Assembly (NCBI GenBank): GCA_019358985.1
Contig: JAHHIJ010000004.1
Span: 203,616-267,615 of the forward strand
Length of the DNA: 64,000 bases
Direction: 5' to 3'
Origin: Tolypothrix brevis GSE-NOS-MK-07-07A
GTDB lineage: Bacteria; Cyanobacteriota; Cyanobacteriia; Cyanobacteriales; Nostocaceae
The notes under the pieces were generated by a model. It was not told the origin of the DNA, did no database searches, and saw nothing but the letters and a program-made list of their open reading frames with translations. The position numbers and the translations under genes were made by a program. Positions 8,936-16,360 of this stretch are shown piece by piece; position 1 is the first letter of the stretch; each line of letters starts with the position of its first letter.

Positions 8936-10870
8936 GTGTCGTCTAGGACTTTTGAAGAAAAACAGCCGCAAGCTCAGGCATCATCAGGTTTTAACTTTTT
9001 CAAAGGAGTAGGTCAGGTAACTGGCGGCACTCTTTTATCCCTGACTATGCTAACAAGTTCCATTGTCGCGGGAGGACTAGTGGGTTTAGCCATTAGTTTC
9101 CGGAACTTGCCTGATGTGAGACAATTACGTAACTTTTTTCCATCAGAAACTACTTACATTTATGACGTTAAAGGTAAATTATTAGCCAGTGTCCACGGTG
9201 AAGCTAATCGAGAAGTCGTATCCTTAGATAGAATTTCGCCAAATTTAAAACGGGCGGTATTAGCCAGCGAAGATGGTCACTTCTACAGCCATCATGGAAT
9301 TAACCCTAGTGGGGTTGGACGTGCTGTGGTGACAAACTGGACGGCTGGTGGAGTCAAGGAAGGTGGTTCCACTATCACCATGCAATTGGTGAAAAATTTA
9401 TTTTTGTCTCAAAAGCGTGCTTTTACTCGTAAGATTGCCGAGGCAGTTTTGGCGATTCGCTTAGAGCAAATTCTCACCAAAGACCAAATTTTGGAAATGT
9501 ACCTCAATCAAGTGTATTGGGGTCATAATAATTATGGCGTGCAAACCGCAGCTCGCAGTTACTTCAACAAATCCGCCGAAAGTTTAACTATCGGTGAATC
9601 AGCGATGATGGCGGGTTTGATTCCAGCACCTGAAGAATTAAGCCCCTTTGTCAGCATGGCTAAGGCAAAGCAAAAACAAAAGGAAGTCCTCGGACGGATG
9701 CGGGAATTGAATTGGATCACCCAGGATGATTACGACGAAGCGCTGAAGCAAGAAATTAAACTTGGTAAAATCAGGTCGTTTCAAGGTAGCGCTTTACCTT
9801 ATGTTACCAATGCGGTGTCCCAAGAGTTGGCGAAGAAGTTTGGACGTGACGCCTTAATTAAAGGGGGGATGCGCGTACAAACTACGGTTGATGCTGACTT
9901 TCAACGCATGGCAGAGCAAACTGTCAGTAAATGGCACCAAAGACTTTTGGGACAAGGGTTATATAAGAATCAAATGGCATTGGTGGCAATTGATCCCCGC
10001 ACCCATTTTGTGAAAGCATTGGTGGGGGGTGTAGATGCTAAAACCAGTGAATTTAACCGGGCAACTCAAGCTTTGCGTCAGCCTGGGTCTTCTTTTAAGC
10101 CGTTTGTTTACTATGCTGGTTTTGCTAGCGGTAAGTTTGGACCAGACTCGACAATAGTAGACTCCCCTGTCAGCTACCGAGATGGTAACGGTTGGTATTA
10201 TCCAAGAAACTATGATGGTGGGTTTTCGGGCGCAATGTCAATTCGCACTGCCATAGCGCAGTCTCGCAACATCCCAGTCATCAAGGTTGGGAAAGCTGTA
10301 GGGATGAATAAAGTTATCGAAACCTGCCGGACTTTAGGAATTATGAGTCCGATGGAACCGGTGAGTTCTTTGCCTCTAGGTGCCATCGGTGTCACACCTC
10401 TAGAAATGGCAAGTGCCTATGCAACCTTTGCCAATTATGGTTGGCAATCGCCAACAACCATAATTGTGCGGGTGACTGATAGTAGTGGTAATGTATTGCT
10501 AGATAACACGCCCAAACCTCAGCTAGTCCTCGATCCTTGGGCATCGGCGGCAATTGTTAATGTGATGCAATCGGTTGTTACTAATGGTACTGGTAAAAAT
10601 GCGGCTATTGGTCGTCCGGCTGCTGGGAAGACGGGAACAACTTCCTCTGAAAAGGATATTTGGTTTGTCGGTACTGTGCCACAATTAACGACTGCTGTTT
10701 GGGTGGGTAGAGACGACAATAGGCAATTAGCAAGCGGTGCTACAGGTGGTGTGATGGTAGCACCGATTTGGCGCGATTTTATGCTCAAAGCGCTGAAGAA
10801 TACACCTGTGGAGAACTTCAAGTCTCCATCCCAGTTTCCTCGCCCCAAATCGAATGATAATGAGAATTAG
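8936..10870 (+). CDS. Class A penicillin-binding protein (PBP1A type)
   Basis: A bifunctional peptidoglycan synthase of 644 residues: N-terminal cytoplasmic tail, one membrane anchor (about residues 33-55), glycosyltransferase domain with the EDGHFYSHHGINP and GGSTITMQLVKNLFLS motifs, then a transpeptidase domain with the SSFKP nucleophile motif, an SRN triad and KTGTT. The GTG start at 8936 lies ten bases behind a GAGGAAG ribosome-binding site. The downstream spacer carries short tandem repeats and a stem-loop. Confidence 0.93.
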   Translation: MSSRTFEEKQPQAQASSGFNFFKGVGQVTGGTLLSLTMLTSSIVAGGLVGLAISFRNLPDVRQLRNFFPSETTYIYDVKGKLLASVHGEANREVVSLDRISPNLKRAVLASEDGHFYSHHGINPSGVGRAVVTNWTAGGVKEGGSTITMQLVKNLFLSQKRAFTRKIAEAVLAIRLEQILTKDQILEMYLNQVYWGHNNYGVQTAARSYFNKSAESLTIGESAMMAGLIPAPEELSPFVSMAKAKQKQKEVLGRMRELNWITQDDYDEALKQEIKLGKIRSFQGSALPYVTNAVSQELAKKFGRDALIKGGMRVQTTVDADFQRMAEQTVSKWHQRLLGQGLYKNQMALVAIDPRTHFVKALVGGVDAKTSEFNRATQALRQPGSSFKPFVYYAGFASGKFGPDSTIVDSPVSYRDGNGWYYPRNYDGGFSGAMSIRTAIAQSRNIPVIKVGKAVGMNKVIETCRTLGIMSPMEPVSSLPLGAIGVTPLEMASAYATFANYGWQSPTTIIVRVTDSSGNVLLDNTPKPQLVLDPWASAAIVNVMQSVVTNGTGKNAAIGRPAAGKTGTTSSEKDIWFVGTVPQLTTAVWVGRDDNRQLASGATGGVMVAPIWRDFMLKALKNTPVENFKSPSQFPRPKSNDNEN

Positions 10871-10956
10871 TGGATAGTGGATGGTGGATAGTGGGAATTT
10901 GAAGAGGGGGGAAAGGGGAAAGGGGAAAGGAGAATAAAAATAAGTTTTGTGAATTT

Positions 10957-11040
10957 CACTTGCCCTCATTGGGCAAGTGCGCTAGTGCCGGGAAATCCGT
11001 CCAAGGCACTGCCTCCCCATTGCCCATTGCCCATTGCCCA
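10957..11040. repeat. Stem-loop plus CCCATTG heptamer repeats
   Basis: CACTTGCCC and GGGCAAGTG (10957-10979) form a nine-base-pair stem with a five-base loop. It is followed by three tandem CCCATTG heptamers (11016-11036), a classic cyanobacterial short tandemly repeated sequence. They lie between the convergent PBP and DUF1825 genes. The stem-loop could end transcription but lacks a T run. Confidence 0.65.
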
Positions 11041-11056
11041 CCAACAACTAACTTCT

Positions 11057-11380
11057 CTAAACCTGCTTTCCTAAATCGGTTTTCATCCGTTGTAAAGTTA
11101 GGTTCATTTGGTCAAACATTTGTTGCGGAGTGACGCCAAACTGACCTAACTGTGTTTTAATTTGCTCCATAGTCATTTGTGCCATAAAATCTTCTGATAG
11201 CTCGAAGCGCTTCATAAAGATGCGATATCGATCCATCATCGCTTCCATTTGTTCAATAAACAGCTTTTTACCCTCGCGATCAAATTTGCCGTAATTGTTG
11301 CCAATTTTGATCAACGCTTGATAATCTTCAAACAGATGTTTCGCTTCTTGCTGAATTATATCAGAGTCAAAGAATCCCAT
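11057..11380 (-). CDS. DUF1825 family protein
   Basis: A 107-residue protein recognisable as the cyanobacteria-specific DUF1825 family from MGFFDSDIIQQEAKHLFEDY at the N-terminus and a predominantly helical, Met/Gln-rich remainder. Function is unknown. The frame is open to 11395, but the ATG at 11380 gives the conserved MGFFDS start. Convergent with the PBP gene. Confidence 0.85.
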   Translation of the reverse strand: MGFFDSDIIQQEAKHLFEDYQALIKIGNNYGKFDREGKKLFIEQMEAMMDRYRIFMKRFELSEDFMAQMTMEQIKTQLGQFGVTPQQMFDQMNLTLQRMKTDLGKQV

Positions 11381-11395
11381 TTTTCCTATCTTCAA

Positions 11396-11953
11396 CTGAG
11401 TTAAAACACTCAGAGCGCGTATAGTTTTGCCTTCATAGTCTAATTTTAGTCTAGGGAACTAATGTAGAGAATAAGTTTCGGTTTGAGTACGGTTATTTGC
11501 CGAAATTTCAACACTTGACTTGATAAATTTTTATTGCTGTCCAACAAATTAAGCTAGCAGTGGGTTTTTTGAGAATAAGATTTATGTGATGATTAAGATT
11601 TCGCTTTGGTTTTGAGCAAGCGAGCGGCTCAAAAACCTCACTTCTTGTCCAGACATTTATCCAAGTTATTCAACTACACGACTTTGAAGCGAATAAAGTC
11701 TAAAATAAGCAGCGTATTTGAATGCTTATGCTTGTATGACCCTTCGGGTCAGCAAGTTTCCCATCGACGCAAAGCGCCTTGGCGTTAGCCTCTCCCTTCG
11801 GGAGAAGACGGGAACTTGCTGACTAAATATGTGTTTAGATTGTAGCATTGAAAAGGGCGATCGCTCTTGGCGTTGGCGTTCGCCCAGCGTCTCGAAGAGA
11901 AGCCATCGCTCTTTTCGCGTCAGAACTGTGGTAGTGATAAATTAATTGGGAAT
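11396..11953. other. Long non-coding spacer rich in repeats
   Basis: No convincing gene is visible between DUF1825 and the TM2-domain gene. A 60-codon frame (11606-11788) overlaps repeat sequence and has no family features. The spacer holds the inverted-repeat element at 11748-11823 and, at about 11858-11920, GCGATCGC and GCGTTGGCGTTCGCC motifs of a second Nostoc-type repeat. Confidence 0.6.
11748..11823. repeat. Inverted-repeat element (76 bp)
   Basis: Left arm GTCAGCAAGTTTCCCATC pairs with right arm GACGGGAACTTGCTGAC with only a few mismatches. The interior contains CTCCC-TTC-GGGAG and GCGCC/GGCGT hairpins. The CCCTTCGGG and GGCGTTAGCC modules are common in Nostocales intergenic repeats. 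Similar modules lie near 47880-47910 and 56395-56430. Confidence 0.65.
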
Positions 11954-12328
11954 ATGTTGATTAAGCGAAAAAGTCGAAGTATAGCTGCCATTTTAGCTTT
12001 TTCTGGCACGCTGACAATTTCGGGATTACATAAATTTTATTTGGGACAACCTTTATGGGGTTTGTTATATGTCTTGCTTTCGTGGACACCAATTCCCAAG
12101 GTAGCTAGCGCAATTGAGGGAGTTTGGTATTTAGCGCAAGATGAAGAGGGTTTCGATCGTAATTTTAATTTAGGTAAGTCAGCGGTAAAAAATGTACAAG
12201 GGAATAGCAATCAGATAACAGCTATGGCTGAAGCTTTACGCTCCTTGGATACTCTTCGTCAAGATGGGTTAATTTCTGAGTACGAATTTGAGGAAAAACG
12301 CCGCCAATTGTTAGATCAGATTACGTGA
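11954..12328 (+). CDS. TM2-domain membrane protein with SHOCT-like tail
   Basis: A 124-residue protein with a TM2 module (two membrane spans around GLHKFYLGQPLWGLLYVLLSW) and a C-terminal SHOCT-like segment (LRSLDTLRQDGLISEYEFEEKRRQLL), a common pairing in small bacterial membrane proteins of unknown role. The frame is open from 11867, but the upstream part is repeat sequence, and the ATG at 11954 gives the expected basic start MLIKRKSRSIAA. The stop codon overlaps the start region of the next gene. Confidence 0.8.
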   Translation: MLIKRKSRSIAAILAFSGTLTISGLHKFYLGQPLWGLLYVLLSWTPIPKVASAIEGVWYLAQDEEGFDRNFNLGKSAVKNVQGNSNQITAMAEALRSLDTLRQDGLISEYEFEEKRRQLLDQIT

Positions 12329-12342
12329 AAAGTGGGAAAATA

Positions 12343-12873
12343 ATGAACAATTGGCTACCTTTGAATCCCCGGTTGCAAAAACTCCGTTCCCGGCTGCTTA
12401 ACGATCCCTATTATCGACTACAATCTGGGGAAGAAATTGCGATCGCATCCCAATTGGGTATCCGCATTGATGCGAATCAAGCAACTGTAGATGATTGGTT
12501 GCGTTTACCGGGTTTATCGATTCATCAAGCGCGATCGCTTGTAGAACTTTCGCGGATTGGTGTAAAATTTTACTGTATTGAAGATATTGCCGCTGCTTTA
12601 AGTATACCAGCACCGCGACTAGAACCACTAAAGCGGATTCTGGATTTTAGTTATTATGACGACGAAGGGTTAGGAAATCCGACGCAAATTAATATTAATA
12701 CGGCAACGGTTGAAAATCTAGTCAAAATTCCTTTTATAAATGCGTCTTTGGCTGAAGCGATAGTAGAGAATCGTTTATCAGCGGGACATTATCGCAGCTT
12801 CGTAGATTTTCAGCAAAGGTTGAATATATCTGGTGAAGCGATCGGGCAATTAACGTATTATATCAGATTTTAA
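12343..12873 (+). CDS. Helix-hairpin-helix (ComEA-like) domain protein
   Basis: A 176-residue protein with two helix-hairpin-helix regions: TVDDWLRLPGLSIHQARSLVEL in the first half and ININTATVENLVKIPFINASLAEAIVENR in the second, the latter with the NxNTA signature of ComEA-type DNA-binding modules. There is no signal peptide or membrane span, so it is not a classical DNA receptor. A GTG at 12325 overlaps the preceding stop, but the ATG at 12343 after AGTGGGAAAA is preferred. It appears co-transcribed with the TM2-domain gene. Confidence 0.75.
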   Translation: MNNWLPLNPRLQKLRSRLLNDPYYRLQSGEEIAIASQLGIRIDANQATVDDWLRLPGLSIHQARSLVELSRIGVKFYCIEDIAAALSIPAPRLEPLKRILDFSYYDDEGLGNPTQININTATVENLVKIPFINASLAEAIVENRLSAGHYRSFVDFQQRLNISGEAIGQLTYYIRF

Positions 12874-12898
12874 AGTCACGACAAACTTAAATCTAACT

Positions 12899-12947
12899 CG
12901 TAGTAAGGACTAAAGCGCTCAAGATAAGCGATTCATCGCTTACTACG
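12899..12947. repeat. Palindromic repeat downstream of the HHH gene
   Basis: CGTAGTAAG and CTTACTACG bound a 49-base unit that contains the AAGCGAT/ATCGCTT hairpin. It is similar in plan to the nested palindrome at 1579-1641. Confidence 0.55.
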
Positions 12948-12956
12948 GGTATACAA

Positions 12957-13062
12957 TACAGCAGATTTTAGGTTTAGGAAGTTCAGTATAAAACCCTTCT
13001 CCTTGTAGAGACGTAGCACTGCTACCTCTCTACGTGTATTTAATCACAACGGAATCTGCTGT
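12957..13062. mobile_element. MITE-like element, copy 1
   Basis: Ends ACAGCAGATT and AATCTGCTGT are inverted copies, about 95 bases apart. The centre holds a GTAGAGACGTAGCA palindrome. The left 90 bases are repeated, in reverse orientation, at 50304-50393, including the spacing between TACAGCAGATTT, TATAAAACC, CCTTGTAGAGACG and TACGTGTATT. Small, non-coding and duplicated, so a non-autonomous element is likely. Confidence 0.6.
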
Positions 13063-13065
13063 AAG

Positions 13066-13671
13066 TTAAATTAATCCAATGCGGTCAAAGGGCCAAAACC
13101 GGAAAGTTGCTCGACCAATGATATTTTTTCTTGGTAAAAACCCCCAATAACGAGAATCGTTGCTATCGTTACGGTTGTCTCCCATGACAAAAAATTCACC
13201 TTCGGGGACTGTCACTGGTGGAAATGGCTGATTTGGTGGTTCAGCGATGTAGTCTTCTTGCAGAGGAATCCCGTTGAGGTAAACTTTACCTTTGGCTACG
13301 CTGATTACTTCCCCAGGTTCACCGATGACGCGTTTGATGAAAGCTTGGTCTTTGAGATATCCGCGATGTTGCAGTTCTGCCGGTGGCTGAAATACGATGA
13401 TATCTCCAGTTTTGGGTGCGTGGAATTTATAGGAGACTTTTTCCACCACCAAGCGATCGCCTGTGTATAATGTCGGCAACATGGAATCAGAGGGGATGTA
13501 GCGCGGTTCGGCGATAAATGTGCGGATTAAGAAGGCAAGACATAAGGCGATCGCTATTAACGTCAGATTTTCCTGGGAATTACGCCATATTTTCGACGAA
13601 GCGGGAGTTACTTTTGCGTCACTTTCGTGAGGAGTCATAGAAATTTTCAGCCAGTTAACAAAGTTAGACAA
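13066..13671 (-). CDS. lepB: Signal peptidase I
   Basis: Cleaves signal peptides of exported proteins at the outer face of the plasma or thylakoid membrane. The 201-residue protein has one N-terminal membrane span (about residues 36-53), the catalytic serine S63 in PSDSMLPTL, the catalytic lysine K78 in DRLVVEKVSY and the conserved GDNRNDSNDSRYWG box. The ATG at residue 12 is an alternative start. It is a single gene. Confidence 0.94.
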   Translation of the reverse strand: MSNFVNWLKISMTPHESDAKVTPASSKIWRNSQENLTLIAIALCLAFLIRTFIAEPRYIPSDSMLPTLYTGDRLVVEKVSYKFHAPKTGDIIVFQPPAELQHRGYLKDQAFIKRVIGEPGEVISVAKGKVYLNGIPLQEDYIAEPPNQPFPPVTVPEGEFFVMGDNRNDSNDSRYWGFLPRKNIIGRATFRFWPFDRIGLI

Positions 13672-13974
13672 ATACCTTGTTTATTGTGACGCTAAAAGTA
13701 TGTTTATGAGCAAGTAATATGAGTTGCTTCAAAAGTATCTTGTTTTAGGTGGCATTTTCACGGCTTGCTTTCAAATTTTTTATCTTCTAATTTATTTTTG
13801 TCTCACTATAGTAAATCTGGAGCGCCTTCAAGTCCAAATTTTGAAGTGAAAATCTGATATTTCATCTCAAATCAAAAATCTCAAATTTTCAATTTTATTC
13901 AACCCCTTGAAGTCATAATCCAAGTTGCTGTTGATAAGAAACGGTTGCACGTCCGTTCTTTACAATACCAGAAA
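13672..13974. other. Spacer without recognised features
   Basis: About 300 AT-rich bases between lepB and the small gene at 13975. I see no open frame with family features, no RNA gene and no strong stem-loop. Confidence 0.5.
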
Positions 13975-14247
13975 TCACCGATAATCACGCTCCATTTGAC
14001 CACTGAAGGAAACAGCAACCTTGTAACCGATACGAATACCAAAAAGTCTAGCTAATGGGTTCTTTTTACGCAATAAATATGCTGATTCTATATCTGTTTT
14101 GTCAACTGCGTATTCACCTGTTTCTATGTCGATAATCACCATCTTACCGATGTTTTCTTCTGTTTTCACTTGTTGCCGAATGCTGTTTTCGTATATTTCT
14201 TTCGCACGTCGTGCAACTTCTTCGCGGCTTAAAAGTATGTTTTGCAC
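13975..14247 (-). CDS. Conserved hypothetical small protein
   Basis: A 90-residue product of a type seen repeatedly in cyanobacteria: an N-terminal helix (LSREEVARRAKEIYENSIRQ), a central VIIDIETGEYAVDKTDIESA strand-turn unit, and a basic end (GIRIGYKVAVSFSGQMERDYR). The shape recalls small antitoxin-like proteins, but no partner gene is visible next to it. An ATG start is preceded by AGGAGCAA, a reasonable ribosome-binding site. Function unknown. Confidence 0.65.
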   Translation of the reverse strand: MQNILLSREEVARRAKEIYENSIRQQVKTEENIGKMVIIDIETGEYAVDKTDIESAYLLRKKNPLARLFGIRIGYKVAVSFSGQMERDYR

Positions 14248-14634
14248 GGCTTTGCTCCTTTGTTGTTACTGTGTAATAATTCTACTTGATTATCTGTTAT
14301 GGCTTCAAACTGAATTTTCTACATCTGTCATCTTTGGGTTAAGCAAGAAGACAAAAGCGCGATCGCCGGCTTTACACAGTTAACGGGACTTAAACAAAAA
14401 TTAAACCCAAATGTAGCTCAATCTTGTCTCTTTCATGTTCAATTTATTTATACCGCAGTATAGGCGCATCCAAACAAGCCTGTAACTCCGCAAAAACAAT
14501 CTCCCCACTCCCTGACTCATTAAGCATAAATACTCACCCTCCCGTTCTCGATAATCAAAGTTTCCGTTACCCGCGTGCGTCATTTAGCGATAATGATAAA
14601 TGAACAGTAAAAATAAGCCCTACCAGTAACTTTT
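14248..14634. other. Spacer without recognised genes
   Basis: About 390 bases between the small hypothetical gene and the Uma2 gene. A 60-codon minus-strand frame (14401-14583) has no recognisable features or ribosome-binding site. The region probably contains the divergent promoters. Confidence 0.45.
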
Positions 14635-15258
14635 ATGACTCAAACACAACCACTACAAAAGCTATTTACCTTCGCTGAATTTATCGAATGGTATCCTGAA
14701 AACTCACAAGTACGTTACGAATTACACAACGGAGTAATAATCGAGATGCCACCAGCTACAGGTGACCATACATTTATTATTCTTTTTTTGTTGCAAATAA
14801 TATTATCTGCAAGTAAATTTAATAAATCGTTGTATCCAGCTTCATCTTCAGTACTTGTAAAAACACCCAACGAACCATCAGCTTACATACCCGATATGTT
14901 GGTGATTAATCAAGAAAATCTTGTAAATGAACCATTGTGGAAAAAAGAATCTACACTAATTTATCCCGAAAGTATACCGTTACTAGTTGAAGTCGTGAGT
15001 ACCAACTGGCAAGATGATTATGAGAAAAAGTTTAATGATTATGAAGCTATGGGTATACGAGAATACTGGATTGTAGATTATGCTGCATTAGGTGGACGTA
15101 AATATATTGGTAAACCTAAAGTTCCTACGATTTTTGTATGTGAATTAATCGATGGAGAGTACCAAATGTCACCATTTAGAGGGACTGACTGTATCGTATC
15201 ACCTACGTTCCCACAGTTGAATATAACCGCTCAACAGATTTTTGACTCGGTGATTTAA
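14635..15258 (+). CDS. Uma2 family endonuclease-like protein
   Basis: A 207-residue Uma2 protein. The core is well preserved: YELHNGVIIEMPPATGDH near the N-terminus, SAYIPDMLVI, PLLVEVVSTNWQDDYEKKFNDYEAMGIREYWIVDY, containing the acidic and lysine residues of the PD-(D/E)XK fold and the Uma2-typical GIREYWIVDY. Role unknown. It stands alone, with the IS200/IS605-type end sequence starting about 25 bases downstream. Confidence 0.88.
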   Translation: MTQTQPLQKLFTFAEFIEWYPENSQVRYELHNGVIIEMPPATGDHTFIILFLLQIILSASKFNKSLYPASSSVLVKTPNEPSAYIPDMLVINQENLVNEPLWKKESTLIYPESIPLLVEVVSTNWQDDYEKKFNDYEAMGIREYWIVDYAALGGRKYIGKPKVPTIFVCELIDGEYQMSPFRGTDCIVSPTFPQLNITAQQIFDSVI

Positions 15259-15280
15259 CCATAAGAAAATAACCTGGTAA

Positions 15281-15345
15281 GTGTGGGAACCACGCGGCTT
15301 CAGCCCGTGGAGGAAACACGACTCAGGCAGTTTTAACTGCACACT
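15281..15345 (+). mobile_element. Possible orphan IS200/IS605 right-end remnant
   Basis: GTGTGGGAACCACG is followed by a stem CCACG/CGTGG with inner GGC/GCC pairs (15290-15310), then by GCAGTT/AACTGC (15327-15340). This arrangement resembles the structured 3' end of tnpB-carrying IS200/IS605-family elements. No transposase or tnpB frame is left nearby. The assignment rests on pattern memory, so it is tentative. Confidence 0.35.
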
Positions 15346-15581
15346 TGTGTACTGCTGGTCGCGGTTATGCAAGGATTTTGGGCTATTTTACCCTCAAGTC
15401 TTGCACCTGAATATACTTCTTTGGTCAGATAATCTATTTACTGTGAGCTTCTCTTTCTTTTTCAGCAAGCCCTAAGTAGTTCAACTTTGCGATCGCTCAA
15501 AATGCCAGCCTCAATCATGGACTTAGCAACTATCACAGTCATGACAATTGATTCCTCGCTCTCTAAAAACTCTCTAGGAAC
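15346..15581. other. Spacer after the IS-like remnant
   Basis: Contains one GCGATCGC site and no supported open frame. A 64-codon frame at 15281-15475 runs through the IS-like hairpins and is considered spurious. Confidence 0.4.
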
Positions 15582-15851
15582 TTAGACTAATTCCGTAGCT
15601 AAAAGCCTACCTTCAATTGGTTCATACTCATCTTCTAGTAACCATAACTTGGCTGCATCATAGTTATTATTAGTAAATACAACTTTATAACCCTGCATCG
15701 GATCATAAATTTGACAGTTATCTTCACTGTCGCAAAGCAATAAAAGAATATATGGAGGGGATAACATTGGATCTATCCATACTTCTGTAAATTCCCAGTT
15801 ATTCTTCACTCGGTCTTGTGCGGGGGATGACGTGGTATTGGTCGTCTGCAT
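15582..15851 (-). CDS. Small hypothetical protein
   Basis: An 89-residue acidic protein I do not recognise, with WIDPMLSPPYILLLLCDSEDNCQIYDP in the middle and an acidic C-terminal half. It starts inside the end of the preceding same-strand gene (53-base overlap in another frame), which suggests translational coupling as a two-gene unit. No family or function can be assigned. Confidence 0.6.
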   Translation of the reverse strand: MQTTNTTSSPAQDRVKNNWEFTEVWIDPMLSPPYILLLLCDSEDNCQIYDPMQGYKVVFTNNNYDAAKLWLLEDEYEPIEGRLLATELV

Positions 15852-16137
15852 TGATTTTTATTTCCCCGTAGTAAAGTAGAATACGGCTACTATCTGGACT
15901 GATTCTATAACCTACTGGCTCATTAAAAAACATGCCATAACGGTCATATCCTCGAATCATTCCAGTGAACTGCCCATTTTCCATTATGGCTTGAGTAACT
16001 CTATTCATTGTAGGTTCATCGTTAAATACATGAGCGGCAAGTCCTCGTTTGAGAAGTCTTTGACTTTGAGGTGTACCTGCTATGTGCTTGGCAACTTGTC
16101 TAACGTCAAGGGTAATTTGACGATTAATTCCACTCAT
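15799..16137 (-). CDS. Small hypothetical protein
   Basis: A 112-residue protein of unrecognised family. It is basic in its N-terminal half (QITLDVRQVAKHIAGTPQSQRLLKRGLAAHVF) and contains FTGMIRGYDRYGMFFNEPVGYR. The tandem arrangement with the overlapping 89-residue gene resembles a toxin-antitoxin or immunity pair in layout, but nothing in the sequence identifies one. It lies downstream of clpC beyond that gene's terminator, so it has its own promoter. Confidence 0.6.
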   Translation of the reverse strand: MSGINRQITLDVRQVAKHIAGTPQSQRLLKRGLAAHVFNDEPTMNRVTQAIMENGQFTGMIRGYDRYGMFFNEPVGYRISPDSSRILLYYGEIKINADDQYHVIPRTRPSEE

Positions 16138-16284
16138 GATTAAGGGTTAAGTTTTTTGTATTTCCAGGATTTACACTGAAAACAGCTAAATTCCACGTTG
16201 ACCGATTTTAGAAATCTGTTTATTTATTATTAAAGTCAAGGATTAAAGAAGCAAAATTGATCCAACTCCAGATATTTTCAAACA

Positions 16285-16321
16285 AAAAAACGGTAGAGCA
16301 ATTAATACTCTACCGTTTTTT
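16285..16321 (-). terminator. Rho-independent terminator of clpC
   Basis: AAAAAACGGTAGAG and CTCTACCGTTTTTT are perfect inverted 14-base arms around a nine-base loop, 40 bases after the clpC stop codon. Symmetric A and T runs mean it could also work on the plus strand. Confidence 0.9.
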
Positions 16322-16360
16322 AATTTCGGATTTAATCTAAAAATCTCAAAATCTCAAATC

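Noticed and set aside
11606..11788. 60-residue plus-strand frame
   Set aside because: Runs into the inverted-repeat element and shows no conserved features.
14401..14583. 60-residue minus-strand frame
   Set aside because: No recognised features and no partner genes; treated as spacer.
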